This document shows positions 40,325-49,933 of a stretch of 64,000 nt of DNA, piece after piece; the first letter of the stretch is position 1, and each line of letters begins with the position of its first letter. This DNA is from Xanthomonas sp. 10-10 (lineage in GTDB: Bacteria > Pseudomonadota > Gammaproteobacteria > Xanthomonadales > Xanthomonadaceae). Below the pieces are notes generated by a model. It ran no database searches. It had not been told where the DNA came from and saw nothing but the letters and a program-made list of their open reading frames with translations. Made by a program: the position numbers and the translations under genes. Where the stretch lies: contig NZ_CP144460.1 in NCBI RefSeq assembly GCF_040182365.1, forward strand, positions 4,092,001 through 4,156,000, in the 5' to 3' direction.

Positions 40325-42778
40325 ATGTCCACCTTGCACACCCTGCGCCTGCATGCCCTGGCCTGTGCGGTCGTTTCCTGCCTGTGCGCGCCTGCCGCGC
40401 TGGCTCAGGACACCGCCGCCGCACCTGCCGCTCCGCCGGCCGCCGACAGCGCCGCGGTCAATCTGGATTCGGTGTTCGTCACCGGCACCTCCACCGCCAC
40501 CACCAAGTTGAAGTCCAGCGTGTCGGTCAGCACCGTGGGCGCCGAGGCGATCGAGCAGTCGGCGCCGCGCAGCACTGCCGAGATCTTCCGCAACATCCCC
40601 GGCATCCGCTCCGAATCCAGCGGCGGCGAAGGCAACGCCAACATCGCCGTGCGCGGTCTGCCGGTGGCCTCCGGTGGCGCCAAGTTCCTGCAGCTGCAGG
40701 AAGACGGCCTGCCGGTGATGGAGTTCGGCGATATCGCCTTCGGTAACGCCGATATCTTCCTGCGCTCGGATTTCACAATGGATCGCATCGAAGCCATCCG
40801 CGGCGGCTCGGCCTCGACGTTCACCAGCAATGCGCCCGGCGGCATCATCAACTTCATCAGCAAGACCGGCGACACCGCAGGTGGCAGCGTCGGCGTCAGT
40901 CGCGGCCTGGACTACGACAACACCCGCATCGACTTCAATTACGGCGCGCCATTCGCCGAGCACTGGCAGTTCAATATCGGCGGCTTCTTCCGCCAGGGCG
41001 ACGGCGTGCGCGATGCCGGCTACACCACCGACAAGGGCGGCCAGCTCAAGGCCAACCTCACCCGCCTGTTCGAGAACGGCTACGTGCGTGTGTACGGCAA
41101 ATACCTCAACGACCGCGCCGCCGGCTATCTGCCGGTTCCCACCTCGGTGCGTGGCCGCGACGGCTCGCCGGACCTGGGCGGCTTCCCCGGTTTCGATCCG
41201 GGCAACGACACGTTGTACAGCCGCAATTTCCGCACCGATGCCGGCCTGGATGGCAACAACCGGCCGCGCCGCACCGACCTGGGCGACGGCATGCATCCGA
41301 TCTCGCGCACCATCGGCGCCGAAGCCTGGTTCGACCTGGGCAGTGGCTGGAACCTGAGCGAGAAATTCCGCGTCGCCGACAACAGCGGCCGCTTCGTCAG
41401 CCCGTTCCCGGCCGAAGTCACCGATGCCGCCTCGCTGGCGTCGTCCATCGGCGGTGCCGGCGCGCAACTGGTGGAAGCCGGTGGCCCCAATGCCGGCCAG
41501 GCCTACACCGGTACCGCCATCCGCACGCATCTGTTCAATGTCGCCATCAACGATCTGGGCAACGTCACCAACGACCTCAGCCTCTCGCGCGAGTTCGATG
41601 GCGACGGCCGCACGCTGAATCTGCGCATGGGCTATTACAGCTCGCGCCAGACCATCGACATGGACTGGACCTGGAACTCCTACGTGCAGAGCCTGGGCCG
41701 CGACTTGCGCCTGCTCAACGTGGTCGACGCGGCCGGCGTGTCGCGCTCGCAGAACGGTTTGTATGCGTATGGCACGCCATTCTGGGGCGATTGCTGCATC
41801 ACCCGCAGCTACGACGTGCGCTACGACGTCAACGCGCCGTACCTCGCCCTCACCTTCGACAGCGGCAAGTTCAGCATCGACGGCAGCCTGCGTTACGACA
41901 TGGGCGATGCGCGTGGCAGCTATAGCGGCACCGCGATCGCGCAGAACCTGGACGTCAACGGCGACGGCGTGATCCAGCCGGTGGAACAACGCGTGGCCAC
42001 GGTCGACACCGCCAACGCACGCCCGGTGAACTACGACTGGAACTACCTGTCGTATTCGTTGGGGACCAATTATCTGATCAACGATGACCTGGGCGCCTTC
42101 GCACGCATCAGCCGCGGCGCACGCGCCAATGCCGACCGCCTGCTGTTCGGCGTGGTGCGCGACGACGGCTCGGTCTCTTCCGACGAAGGCGTCAACGTGG
42201 TCCGCCAGGCCGAAGCCGGCCTGAAGTGGCGTCGCGACGGGCTGAGCCTGTTCGCCACCGCGTTCTCCGCACGCACCCAGGAGCAGAACTTCGAAGTCAC
42301 CAGCCAGCGCTTCTTCAACCGCAGCTACGAAGCCCATGGCGTGGAGCTGGAAGCCAGCTACCGCTACCAGGGCTTTACCGTCAACGGTGGCCTGACCTGG
42401 ACCGATGCGGAGATTTCCCGCGACCAGATCACCCCGGAAAACACCGGCAATGTGCCGCGTCGCCAGGCCGATGTCGTCTGGCAGCTCACCCCGAGCTATC
42501 GCGGCGACGGCTACCAGTTCGGCGTGAATCTGATCGGCACCACCGACGCCTATACGCAGGATTCCAACCAGCTGAAGATGCCCGGCTACACGCAGGTCAA
42601 CCTGTTCGGCGACTACCGCGTGACCGATTCGCTTACCGTTGCGCTCAACGTCAACAACCTGTTCAACACGTTTGGTCTGACCGAAGCCGAAGAAGCCACG
42701 ATTCCGGCCAACGGCATCATCCGCGCGCGCTCGATTGCCGGCCGCACCACCAGCCTCAGCTTGCGTTACGACTTCTAA
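40325..42778 (+). CDS. suxA: TonB-dependent sucrose receptor SuxA
   Basis: This 817-residue outer-membrane receptor has a signal peptide (ACAVVSCLCAPAALA) and a plug domain at about 60-170 (VFVTGTSTATTKLK, IFRNIPGIRSESSGGEGNAN, GGSASTFTSNAPGGIINFIS). A barrel follows and ends in TTSLSLRYDF. In X. campestris the orthologue imports sucrose with very high affinity, feeding SuxC. It is followed 35 bases later by suxB. The ribosome site gagagagag precedes the chosen ATG. Confidence 0.93.
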   Translation: MSTLHTLRLHALACAVVSCLCAPAALAQDTAAAPAAPPAADSAAVNLDSVFVTGTSTATTKLKSSVSVSTVGAEAIEQSAPRSTAEIFRNIPGIRSESSGGEGNANIAVRGLPVASGGAKFLQLQEDGLPVMEFGDIAFGNADIFLRSDFTMDRIEAIRGGSASTFTSNAPGGIINFISKTGDTAGGSVGVSRGLDYDNTRIDFNYGAPFAEHWQFNIGGFFRQGDGVRDAGYTTDKGGQLKANLTRLFENGYVRVYGKYLNDRAAGYLPVPTSVRGRDGSPDLGGFPGFDPGNDTLYSRNFRTDAGLDGNNRPRRTDLGDGMHPISRTIGAEAWFDLGSGWNLSEKFRVADNSGRFVSPFPAEVTDAASLASSIGGAGAQLVEAGGPNAGQAYTGTAIRTHLFNVAINDLGNVTNDLSLSREFDGDGRTLNLRMGYYSSRQTIDMDWTWNSYVQSLGRDLRLLNVVDAAGVSRSQNGLYAYGTPFWGDCCITRSYDVRYDVNAPYLALTFDSGKFSIDGSLRYDMGDARGSYSGTAIAQNLDVNGDGVIQPVEQRVATVDTANARPVNYDWNYLSYSLGTNYLINDDLGAFARISRGARANADRLLFGVVRDDGSVSSDEGVNVVRQAEAGLKWRRDGLSLFATAFSARTQEQNFEVTSQRFFNRSYEAHGVELEASYRYQGFTVNGGLTWTDAEISRDQITPENTGNVPRRQADVVWQLTPSYRGDGYQFGVNLIGTTDAYTQDSNQLKMPGYTQVNLFGDYRVTDSLTVALNVNNLFNTFGLTEAEEATIPANGIIRARSIAGRTTSLSLRYDF

Positions 42779-42787
42779 GGACCCCGC

Positions 42788-42805
42788 GCCGGGCCCGGGC
42801 CCGGC
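42788..42805 (+). promoter_or_regulatory. Perfect GC palindrome before suxB
   Basis: GCCGGGCCCGGGCCCGGC is an 18-base perfect palindrome in the suxA-suxB spacer. It ends eight bases before the suxB start codon and overlaps where a ribosome site would be. No normal Shine-Dalgarno is seen, so it may modulate suxB translation. Confidence 0.5.
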
Positions 42806-42813
42806 GGCCTCCA

Positions 42814-44733
42814 ATGAGCACCTCCCTCACCGATTCCACCGCTCTGCGCGCGGCCTTTGCCGCGTCGCTGGATGCACAGCGCGCCACCGCGTTGCTGACG
42901 CGTTTCGACCGACACGCACCGCGCCTGCTGCATGCGCTGCAGTCGCTGTATGGGCAACGTCCCGATTACGCGGCGTGGCTGACGCAGTGGCTGGCCGCCC
43001 TCGGCAGCAGCGCGCAACAACGTCCGCACGCATTGCAACAGCTCGATGCCACCCGCAAGCCCGGCTGGTTCGGCGCACAGCACATGCTGGGCTACAGCGC
43101 CTACGTGGACCGCTTTGCCGGCACCTTGCAGGGCGTGGCCGAACGCGTGCCGTATCTGCAGGAGCTGGGCGTGCGCTACCTGCACCTGCTGCCGTTCCTG
43201 CGCGCACGCGCCGGCGACAACGACGGCGGCTTCGCGGTCAGCGACTATGGCCAGGTCGAGCCCAGCCTGGGCAGCAACGACGACCTGGTCGCCCTGACCA
43301 CGCGACTGCGCGCATCCGGCATCAGTCTGTGTGCGGACTTCGTGCTCAACCACACCGCAGACGATCACGCCTGGGCAAGGGCTGCACGCGCAGGCGATGC
43401 ACGCTATCTGGATTACTACCACCACTTCGCCGACCGCAGCCTGCCCGATCAGTACGAAACAACGCTGGGGCAGGTGTTTCCGCATACCGCACCGGGCAAT
43501 TTCACCTGGGTGGAAGAAGCCGCGCAATGGATGTGGACCACGTTCTATCCCTACCAATGGGATTTGAACTGGAGCAACCCGGCGGTGTTCGGCGAGATGG
43601 CGTTGGCGATGCTGCAGCTGGCCAACCTGGGGGTGGAAGCGTTCCGTCTGGATTCCACCGCCTATCTATGGAAGCGCACCGGCACCGACTGCATGAACCA
43701 GCCCGAAGCGCATACCTTGCTGGTCGCGCTGCGTGCGGTTGCCGACATCGTTGCGCCGTCGGTAGCGATGAAGGCCGAGGCCATCGTGCCGATGGCCGAC
43801 CTGCCTCCCTACTTCGGCAGCGGCGCAGACCAGGGCCACGAATGCCATCTGGCGTATCACAGCACGCTGATGGCGGCCGGATGGTCGGCCCTGGCGCTGC
43901 AACGCGGCGACATCCTGCACAACGTCATCGCGCATAGCCCGCCACTGCCGGCCAACTGCGCGTGGCTGAGCTATGTGCGCTGCCACGACGACATCGGCTG
44001 GAATGTGTTGCAGCACGAAGCGGCAGGCAACGCCGTGCAGCCGCCCTTCTCGTTGCGCGACGTGGCGCGCTTCTACGCCAACGAATCGCCCGGCAGTTAC
44101 GCACGCGGCGAGAGTTTCCAGAGCAGCGGCGACGGCGTGCACGGCACCAACGGCATGGCCGCCGCACTCGCCGGCATCCAGGCGGCGCAGGAGACCGGCG
44201 ATGCAGCGGCGTTGCGCAGCGCAGTGGATCGATTGGTGCTGCTCTATGCCATCGCCCTGGCGATGCCGGGCGTGCCGCTGATCTACATGGGCGACGAACT
44301 CGCATTACCCAACGACCTCAGCTACCGGCTGGATATGGAGCGCCAGCACGAAGGCCGCTGGTTGCATCGCCCGGCGATGGACTGGCAATGCGCAGCGCAG
44401 CGCCACGACAGCAGCAGCGTGAGCGGACAGGTCTACCAACGTTTGCACGCATTGATCCAGCAACGCGCCGCATTACCGGCGCTTGCGTCGGATCAATCGT
44501 TGGGCAGTGTGGCGTTGGACACCCCGCAATTGTTTGCGCTGACGCGCGGCAGTCGCTTTATTGCCGTCCACAACTTCAGCGCACAAGCGCTCGATGTAGT
44601 ACTTGCAGGCAGGCTGAGTGGGCGGTGGCAGGTATTGGCAGACCTGCCAGATGCGGTGACACAGCCGCTGGGCGATGACCTGCGCCTGGCGTTGCCGGGG
44701 TATGCGGTGCGCTGGCTGGAGCGTATCGACTGA
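42814..44733 (+). CDS. suxB: Amylosucrase SuxB
   Basis: This is a 639-residue GH13 enzyme of the amylosucrase group that uses sucrose to extend alpha-1,4-glucan and release fructose. Catalytic elements are visible: Asp nucleophile in VEAFRLDSTAYLWK, Glu in VAMKAEAIVP, and the third acid in RCHDDIGWN. The region LHLLPFLRARAGDNDGGFAV matches the sugar-binding loop of the family. The length agrees with known amylosucrases. It closes the sux operon and has no signal peptide, so it acts in the cytoplasm on sucrose delivered by SuxA and SuxC. Confidence 0.94.
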   Translation: MSTSLTDSTALRAAFAASLDAQRATALLTRFDRHAPRLLHALQSLYGQRPDYAAWLTQWLAALGSSAQQRPHALQQLDATRKPGWFGAQHMLGYSAYVDRFAGTLQGVAERVPYLQELGVRYLHLLPFLRARAGDNDGGFAVSDYGQVEPSLGSNDDLVALTTRLRASGISLCADFVLNHTADDHAWARAARAGDARYLDYYHHFADRSLPDQYETTLGQVFPHTAPGNFTWVEEAAQWMWTTFYPYQWDLNWSNPAVFGEMALAMLQLANLGVEAFRLDSTAYLWKRTGTDCMNQPEAHTLLVALRAVADIVAPSVAMKAEAIVPMADLPPYFGSGADQGHECHLAYHSTLMAAGWSALALQRGDILHNVIAHSPPLPANCAWLSYVRCHDDIGWNVLQHEAAGNAVQPPFSLRDVARFYANESPGSYARGESFQSSGDGVHGTNGMAAALAGIQAAQETGDAAALRSAVDRLVLLYAIALAMPGVPLIYMGDELALPNDLSYRLDMERQHEGRWLHRPAMDWQCAAQRHDSSSVSGQVYQRLHALIQQRAALPALASDQSLGSVALDTPQLFALTRGSRFIAVHNFSAQALDVVLAGRLSGRWQVLADLPDAVTQPLGDDLRLALPGYAVRWLERID

Positions 44734-45314
44734 GAGAGGTAGGTGCAGGGTGTCGGTCGATGACCTGCATCCCGCGCTGCCTGCAATGCAGGAGCTGATT
44801 GGAGCGTTTTGCCTGAGCGAAGCGGGTGCGGGATCTTGGTCGGTGCGTCGACTGCCCCTTAACCCCAACCCTTCTCCCGACGGGAGAGGAGGTGGCGGTA
44901 ACGCGTTCGCGTTACTGCAGTGGCGCCAAGCGTGCTCGCTCTACGGCGCGAGAGTGGCTTGCGCGGGACTGGCTGGGCCGCCCACGATGCGCGCCCATGA
45001 TGGGTAACCTGCCGATTCCGTATCGATCACTGGGCGGCCTTACTGAACCGATCACTTGGCAGCCATACTGACGCGATCAAGCTCGAAGCTGCAGCAGCCA
45101 CACGCATCCGCGATGCACTGCTGCAAGTACGCCAACCACTAATCTCAGTGCTTCAACAACGTTTCAATCGCCAAGAGCGGCCAACAAGCCTATTGCGCAG
45201 CGGCCAAGTTCACGCGGGCAGTGCTCGGAATCGACATGTACCACTCGTATGTGCAAGCTCCTGCACGACGTCCACGCCTGACAACTGCCCGCCATCTTTC
45301 CTGGCCGCTCTCGC
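44734..45314. other. Intergenic region with short repeats
   Basis: No gene was recognised in these 581 bases. The stretch 44853-44897 (aaccccaacccttctcccg, then cgggagagg) is a hairpin-like dispersed repeat. Two tandem 25-base repeats lie at 45024-45073. The sequence gaatcgacatgtac at 45228-45241 recurs near 60872. Confidence 0.55.
45024..45073. repeat. Tandem imperfect 25-base repeat
   Basis: The unit cgatcactgggcggcc..., at 45024, recurs as cgatcacttggcagcc... at 45049 with few changes; both units contain tactga near their right end. A third partial unit (cgatca) follows. Such tandem units resemble the multiple terminal repeats of IS21-type elements, but no transposase remains. Confidence 0.5.
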
Positions 45315-45995
45315 TCAGCCCTTCAACAGCGTGAGCAAGGTCTGCGCGGTCTTTTCCGATGAGGCCGGATTCTGGCCGGTCACCAAGGTGCCATCGGTAA
45401 TCACATGCACCGCCCAATCGGCTTTCTTCTCGTACTTTCCACCGAGTTCGGTGAGCACGTCTTCGACCAGGAACGGCACGATCTTGGTCAGACCGACCGC
45501 CTCTTCTTCGCCATTGGTGAAGCCGGTCACGCGCCGGCCGTTGACCAGCGGCTTGCCATCGCTGCCCTTGACGTGACGCAGTGCGCCTGGCGCGTGGCAG
45601 ACCAGGCCGTGTGGCTTGTCGGCTGCGGCAAAGGCTTCGATCAGCGCGATCGACTGCTTGTCTTCGGCCAGATCCCACAACGGGCCATGACCGCCCGGGT
45701 AGAACAGCGCATCGAAATCCTCGGCCTTGACATCGGCAAGACGGTGCGTGGTGGCCAGCACCTTCTGCGCATCGGCATCCTGCTTGAAGCGCTTGGTGGC
45801 TTCGGTCTGCGCATCGGGCTCGTCGCTCTTCGGGTCCAGCGGCGGCTGGCCGCCCTTGGGCGAGACCACGGTGATGTCGGCACCGGCGTCCTTGAAAACG
45901 TAGTACGGCGCGGCGAATTCTTCCAGCCAGAAGCCGGTCTTCTTGCCGGTATCGCCCAGCTGGTCGTGAGACGTGAGCACCATCAAGATTTTCAT
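45315..45995 (-). CDS. DJ-1/PfpI family protein (Hsp31-like)
   Basis: This 226-residue class I glutamine amidotransferase-like protein has the family elbow with the reactive Cys in HGLVCHAPGALRHV and the acidic/His segment in FDALFYPGGHGPLWDL. The opening ILMVLTSHDQ and the GFWLEEFAAPYYVFKDAG segment match the group that includes yeast Hsp31 and related chaperone/glyoxalase proteins. It may protect against carbonyl or oxidative stress. The start MKILMVLTS is well supported by the fold; the open frame upstream has no similarity. Confidence 0.88.
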   Translation of the reverse strand: MKILMVLTSHDQLGDTGKKTGFWLEEFAAPYYVFKDAGADITVVSPKGGQPPLDPKSDEPDAQTEATKRFKQDADAQKVLATTHRLADVKAEDFDALFYPGGHGPLWDLAEDKQSIALIEAFAAADKPHGLVCHAPGALRHVKGSDGKPLVNGRRVTGFTNGEEEAVGLTKIVPFLVEDVLTELGGKYEKKADWAVHVITDGTLVTGQNPASSEKTAQTLLTLLKG

Positions 45996-46154
45996 CGCAT
46001 TGCCTCGTGTTGTAGCCCGGATCGGGCGAGGCGTGCAGTGTGCAGTCCGGCTCGTTGCAACCTCGTGTAGGCAGCACGGGTTTGCATGCGCAGGTTCACC
46101 GACGCGATCACCATGTGATCGCGCACATGCACGCATCGAACGCAGTGTGTCATC

Positions 46155-47417
46155 TCAGACATTCATTGCCGGCGGCTGCAACTGATCCATGCGGATGCGA
46201 TTGGCGAACAACGAAAACGCCAGCATGCCGGCCAGCCCGCTGACCCGGCTCACCCACGGCGGCAGCCAGCGCGGTGCCACCAGCACGCCGCTATCGAACA
46301 AGGGCGCAAAGCGCGCCACGTCGCCAAGCGCCATCTTGCCGGCGAACAGATAGCGACACAGCTGCAGCTGGTCGCGCTGCAAGGCATGCCGGAAAAAGGT
46401 GTGCACGGCGACCAGGCCGCGCAGGTATACGGTGTCCTTGGTAAACGCACCGCCGCCTGCAGTGGGCACGCCGCGAAACACGCGTTGCGCCGACGAAAAA
46501 CTCTCGGTTGCGCTCTGCCCGCTGACGGTGAAATAACGGAACACCTCGATGAAGTCGGCGCCCGCGCGCGCCATCGCAATCGCTTCGATGCGCAGGCTGA
46601 TGCGCTTCATGCGTTCGATATCGATGCTGCCGGTGATCTGCTCGGCAAACGTCGCCAGGCCTTCCTGGGTGGCGGTGGTGCGCGGCGAGGAAATGCCCAG
46701 GCTGGGTAGATGCACCTGCGCGCGCCCGTTGAGCGCGGTGAGCGAATGCACCAGGGCTTCGTGATGGTACAGCTGCGCGCGGTCGTAATCGCTGAAGGTG
46801 GCACCGCTGCGCAAACGGATCCGGTGCGCGCCTGCCGCAGCCTTGGCGAGCAGATCCGGATCGAGCGTGACGGTGATGACGCGGCCTTCGAAAAACGCAT
46901 CCAGATCGTTCTGCAATTGCATGCGTAATGCGGTTGCCGACACCGGCACCTGCTCTTCCGGCGCCAGCAGTTCGCGGTCCAGCTCCTGCGCGATCTGAAT
47001 GAAATGCCGCGCCGCCTCGCGCGTGCTCGGGCCATTGCCCGGCATCGGATCGTCCGGCACACCGAACAGCTGCGCCGAGTAATCGCTCACTGCCGGGGTG
47101 CCCAGCGATTCCAGCAGGCCGGCAGCCAGGCCCCAGCTGTGCGTCGAGTCGATCAGGTAGGCGCCCAACGGGTGATGCGGATCGGCCTGCTTGGCGATCG
47201 CCGCCAGCTCGCGCCGGGTATCGCCGAAATCCAGCGCCGGGTACTCCACCTGCGGCAGCTCCGGCTGCCCGCGCGCCACGCTCTGCAGGAACGGCTCCTG
47301 CAACGCACGCGGCCAGCTCGCCAGGGCGAGCAGGCGCACACCGCGCACCGCCTTGACCAGGCGCGCATCCAGCGCCGCGTGATGGACGATGTCCGGCGGC
47401 CCCTTGCGCGCCGGCAT
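46155..47417 (-). CDS. QEGLA-motif (DUF1704) metallopeptidase-like protein
   Basis: This 420-residue protein belongs to the flavohemoglobin expression-modulating QEGLA family (DUF1704), named for the segment found here as TTATQEGLATFAEQ. The upstream His-containing YHHEALVHSL provides HEXXX(H)-type metal ligands; the fold is that of the MATCAP/tyrosine carboxypeptidase group. Its cellular substrate is unknown. The ATG overlaps the rsgA stop (TGATG), so translation is coupled. A longer frame continuing upstream is a shadow inside rsgA. Confidence 0.85.
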   Translation of the reverse strand: MPARKGPPDIVHHAALDARLVKAVRGVRLLALASWPRALQEPFLQSVARGQPELPQVEYPALDFGDTRRELAAIAKQADPHHPLGAYLIDSTHSWGLAAGLLESLGTPAVSDYSAQLFGVPDDPMPGNGPSTREAARHFIQIAQELDRELLAPEEQVPVSATALRMQLQNDLDAFFEGRVITVTLDPDLLAKAAAGAHRIRLRSGATFSDYDRAQLYHHEALVHSLTALNGRAQVHLPSLGISSPRTTATQEGLATFAEQITGSIDIERMKRISLRIEAIAMARAGADFIEVFRYFTVSGQSATESFSSAQRVFRGVPTAGGGAFTKDTVYLRGLVAVHTFFRHALQRDQLQLCRYLFAGKMALGDVARFAPLFDSGVLVAPRWLPPWVSRVSGLAGMLAFSLFANRIRMDQLQPPAMNV

Positions 47418-48508
47418 CAGCGCCGTCCGGGACGATCGACGCTGGCCGGCCGCTTGCCCGAGCCCTTGCCGCGATTGTTCTGCGCAACCCGGGTGGCGAG
47501 TTTTTCGGCCGCGCTGGCCACTTCCACACGCAGCTTCATGTAGTTGGCAACGCGCTCCGGATCCAGCGTATCGGCCTCGATCGCCGCACGCACCGCACAA
47601 CCGGGCTCGGCAATATGCGCGCAATCGTTGAAGCGGCACTGCGCCGCCAACGCCTCCACATCCGAGAAGCCGCCTTCGGCAAGATCTTCCTCGCCGGTCG
47701 GCTTGAGCTCGCGCATGCCGGGCGTATCGATCAGGCAGGCACCGGACGGCAACGGAATCAAGGCGCGATGGGTGGTGGTATGGCGGCCGCGCGAATCGTT
47801 TTCGCGCACCGCATTGGTCTTCATCTTCTGCGTGCCGAGCAAGGTGTTGGTCAGCGTCGACTTGCCCGCACCGGACGAGCCCACCAGCACTGCGGTGCGG
47901 CCATCGCCCAGCCACGGCCGCAGCGCCGCCACGCTTTCCGGATCCTTGGCATTGACCGCAAGCAGCGGGATGTTCTGCGCCTCCAGCTCCTCCAGCACCG
48001 CCAACGCATCCTCGGCGTATTCGGTCTGGTCGGCCTTGGTCAGCACCACCACCGGCTCGGCACCGCCGCCGCCGACCAGCAGCAGATAGCGCTCGATGCG
48101 GCGCGGATTGAAGTCCGCATCCAGCCCGCACACGATGAACACCGTATCGATATTGGCCGCGATCACTTGCTGGTGGTAATGCTCGCCGGCCGCCCCGCGC
48201 TTGATCGAGGTGCGCCGCGGCAGCAACGCCACGATGCGCTTGCCCTCCATCAGCACCCAATCGCCCACCGCCGCCCGCTCATGGCTCGGGAACCGCGGCC
48301 GCTGCCACTCCGGCAACGATTCGGCCTTGAGGCTGGCCTCCGGCGTATCGGCCACCACATAGCCGGTGCGATGCTGCTCCACCACCCGCGCCGGCAACGC
48401 CTGCGGATGCGCGGCAAACACCGCCTGCCAGGCCGCTTCTTCCGGCGGCCCGGGCCAGGGCCAGCCGATGGATTGGAGGGTGGGGTAGCTGGGGGATGTG
48501 TCGCTCAT
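47417..48508 (-). CDS. rsgA: Ribosome small-subunit GTPase RsgA
   Basis: This 363-residue assembly GTPase matures the 30S subunit. An OB fold at the N-terminus precedes a circularly permuted GTPase domain in which G4 (VVLTKADQTEYA) comes before G1 (LVGSSGAGKSTLTN) and G3 (CLIDTPGMREL). A C-terminal zinc site follows (CRFNDCAHIAEPGCAV). The length is normal. It forms a two-gene unit with the QEGLA protein. The C-terminal tail is basic (NRGKGSGKRPA), typical for RNA contact. Confidence 0.95.
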   Translation of the reverse strand: MSDTSPSYPTLQSIGWPWPGPPEEAAWQAVFAAHPQALPARVVEQHRTGYVVADTPEASLKAESLPEWQRPRFPSHERAAVGDWVLMEGKRIVALLPRRTSIKRGAAGEHYHQQVIAANIDTVFIVCGLDADFNPRRIERYLLLVGGGGAEPVVVLTKADQTEYAEDALAVLEELEAQNIPLLAVNAKDPESVAALRPWLGDGRTAVLVGSSGAGKSTLTNTLLGTQKMKTNAVRENDSRGRHTTTHRALIPLPSGACLIDTPGMRELKPTGEEDLAEGGFSDVEALAAQCRFNDCAHIAEPGCAVRAAIEADTLDPERVANYMKLRVEVASAAEKLATRVAQNNRGKGSGKRPASVDRPGRR

Positions 48509-48661
48509 CGGGCGATTCTAGCTGGCTGGACGCAGTGGCTTGTGCAATCGGGCCTTGCGCGCGGGCTGAAGCGCCCCTTGACATCGTTGCCGATGCAAGC
48601 ATGCCCGCCTGTCCTATTTCCGCTACCATGCCAAGCCTCACGCCTACAACCGGCCCGTCGC

Positions 48662-49933
48662 ATGTCCACTGCCCCGCAAAAGCCGCTCGCCATCCGCGAG
48701 CGTCTGTCCGAAGTCCGCTACGAGATCCGGGGCGAGCTGGCGCGACGAGCGCGGGAGCTGGAGGCGCAGGGCCGCAAGCTGATCAAGCTCAATATCGGCA
48801 ACCCGGGCGCCTTCGGGTTCCGTGCGCCGGAGCATCTGCAGCGCGCAATTGCCGACGACATGGGCCGTACCGATCCCTACACCCATCAGCAGGGCCTGCC
48901 GGAAGCGCGCGAGGCGATCGCCACCGCGTATGCGCGGCGCCAGCACCCCAATGCGCACCCGGAGCGTATCTTCGTCGGTAACGGCGTCAGCGAGCTGATC
49001 GACCTGTCGCTGCGCGCCCTGCTCAACCCCGGCGACGAAGTACTGGTGCCCTCGCCCGACTACCCGCTATGGTCGGCGGCCACCATCCTCAACGATGGCC
49101 GCCCGGTGTATTACCGCTGCGCGCCGGAAAACGGCTTCCAGCCGGATCCGGTGGAGATCGAGACGCTGGTGTCCTCGCGCACCCGCGCCATCGTGCTGAT
49201 CAATCCCAACAACCCCAGCGGCGCCAGTTACTCGCGCGAGTTGCTGGAGCGCATCGTGGCGATTGCGACCAAGCACAACCTGTTGCTGATGGTCGATGAG
49301 ATCTACGACCAGGTGCTGTACGAAGGCGCGGCCTTCGTGCCGGTGGCGCCGCTGGCCGGTGCGCATCCGTGCATCACCTTCAGCGGGCTGAGCAAGGTGC
49401 ATCGCGCCTGTGGCTGGCGGGTGGGCTGGGCGCTGCTGTCGGGCGAGCAGTCGCGCATCAACGACCTGCGCAATGCTATGGATCTGCTCGGCGCGCTGCG
49501 CCTGTGCGCCAACGTGCCGGGCCAGTACGCCATCGATGCGGCAGTGAACGGCCCGGACACCATCTCGGCGCTGTGCGCGCCGGGTGGGCGTTTGTACGAA
49601 ACCCGCCGTGCGGTGATCGAGGCCTGTGCGGCCAGTGAGCATCTGTCGCTGGTGGCGCCGGCCGGGGCGCTGTACGCATTCCCGGCGGTGGTCGGTGCGG
49701 CCGCGCGCAATTTCGACGATCATGAGTTTGCGCTGGACCTGATGAACGAGGAAGGCGTGCTGGTGGTGCCCGGCTCCAGCTTCAACGTGCCGTACCGCCA
49801 TCACTTCCGCGTGACCCTGATGCCGGAAGCCAGCGTCATGCGCGATGTATTCGCGCGCATCGACCGCGCACTGGCCCGCCGTGCGGAGGCGGTGACCAAG
49901 GTGGTGCCACTCAAGTCGCGCAGCGTCGCTTGA
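48662..49933 (+). CDS. Fold-type I aminotransferase (AlaA-like)
   Basis: This is a 423-residue PLP-dependent class I/II aminotransferase. The PLP lysine is in ITFSGLSKVHRACGWRVGW, and the conserved INPNNPSGASYS and LMVDEIYDQVLYEG segments are present. The N-terminus (YEIRGELARRARELEAQG, KLNIGNPGAFGF) resembles alanine transaminase AlaA. It probably moves amino groups between glutamate and pyruvate, though other substrates are possible. Its TGA overlaps the next gene's ATG, forming a coupled pair with the esterase. Confidence 0.88.
   Translation: MSTAPQKPLAIRERLSEVRYEIRGELARRARELEAQGRKLIKLNIGNPGAFGFRAPEHLQRAIADDMGRTDPYTHQQGLPEAREAIATAYARRQHPNAHPERIFVGNGVSELIDLSLRALLNPGDEVLVPSPDYPLWSAATILNDGRPVYYRCAPENGFQPDPVEIETLVSSRTRAIVLINPNNPSGASYSRELLERIVAIATKHNLLLMVDEIYDQVLYEGAAFVPVAPLAGAHPCITFSGLSKVHRACGWRVGWALLSGEQSRINDLRNAMDLLGALRLCANVPGQYAIDAAVNGPDTISALCAPGGRLYETRRAVIEACAASEHLSLVAPAGALYAFPAVVGAAARNFDDHEFALDLMNEEGVLVVPGSSFNVPYRHHFRVTLMPEASVMRDVFARIDRALARRAEAVTKVVPLKSRSVA

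Noticed and set aside
40232..42814. Long open frame on the minus strand opposite suxA
   Set aside because: It is an Ala/Val/Gly-rich mirror of a GC-rich gene with no domain, signal or ribosome site; the plus-strand SuxA is well supported.
47418..48260. N-terminal extension of the QEGLA protein
   Set aside because: It overlaps rsgA in another frame; the TGATG start at 47417 gives the family's normal length.
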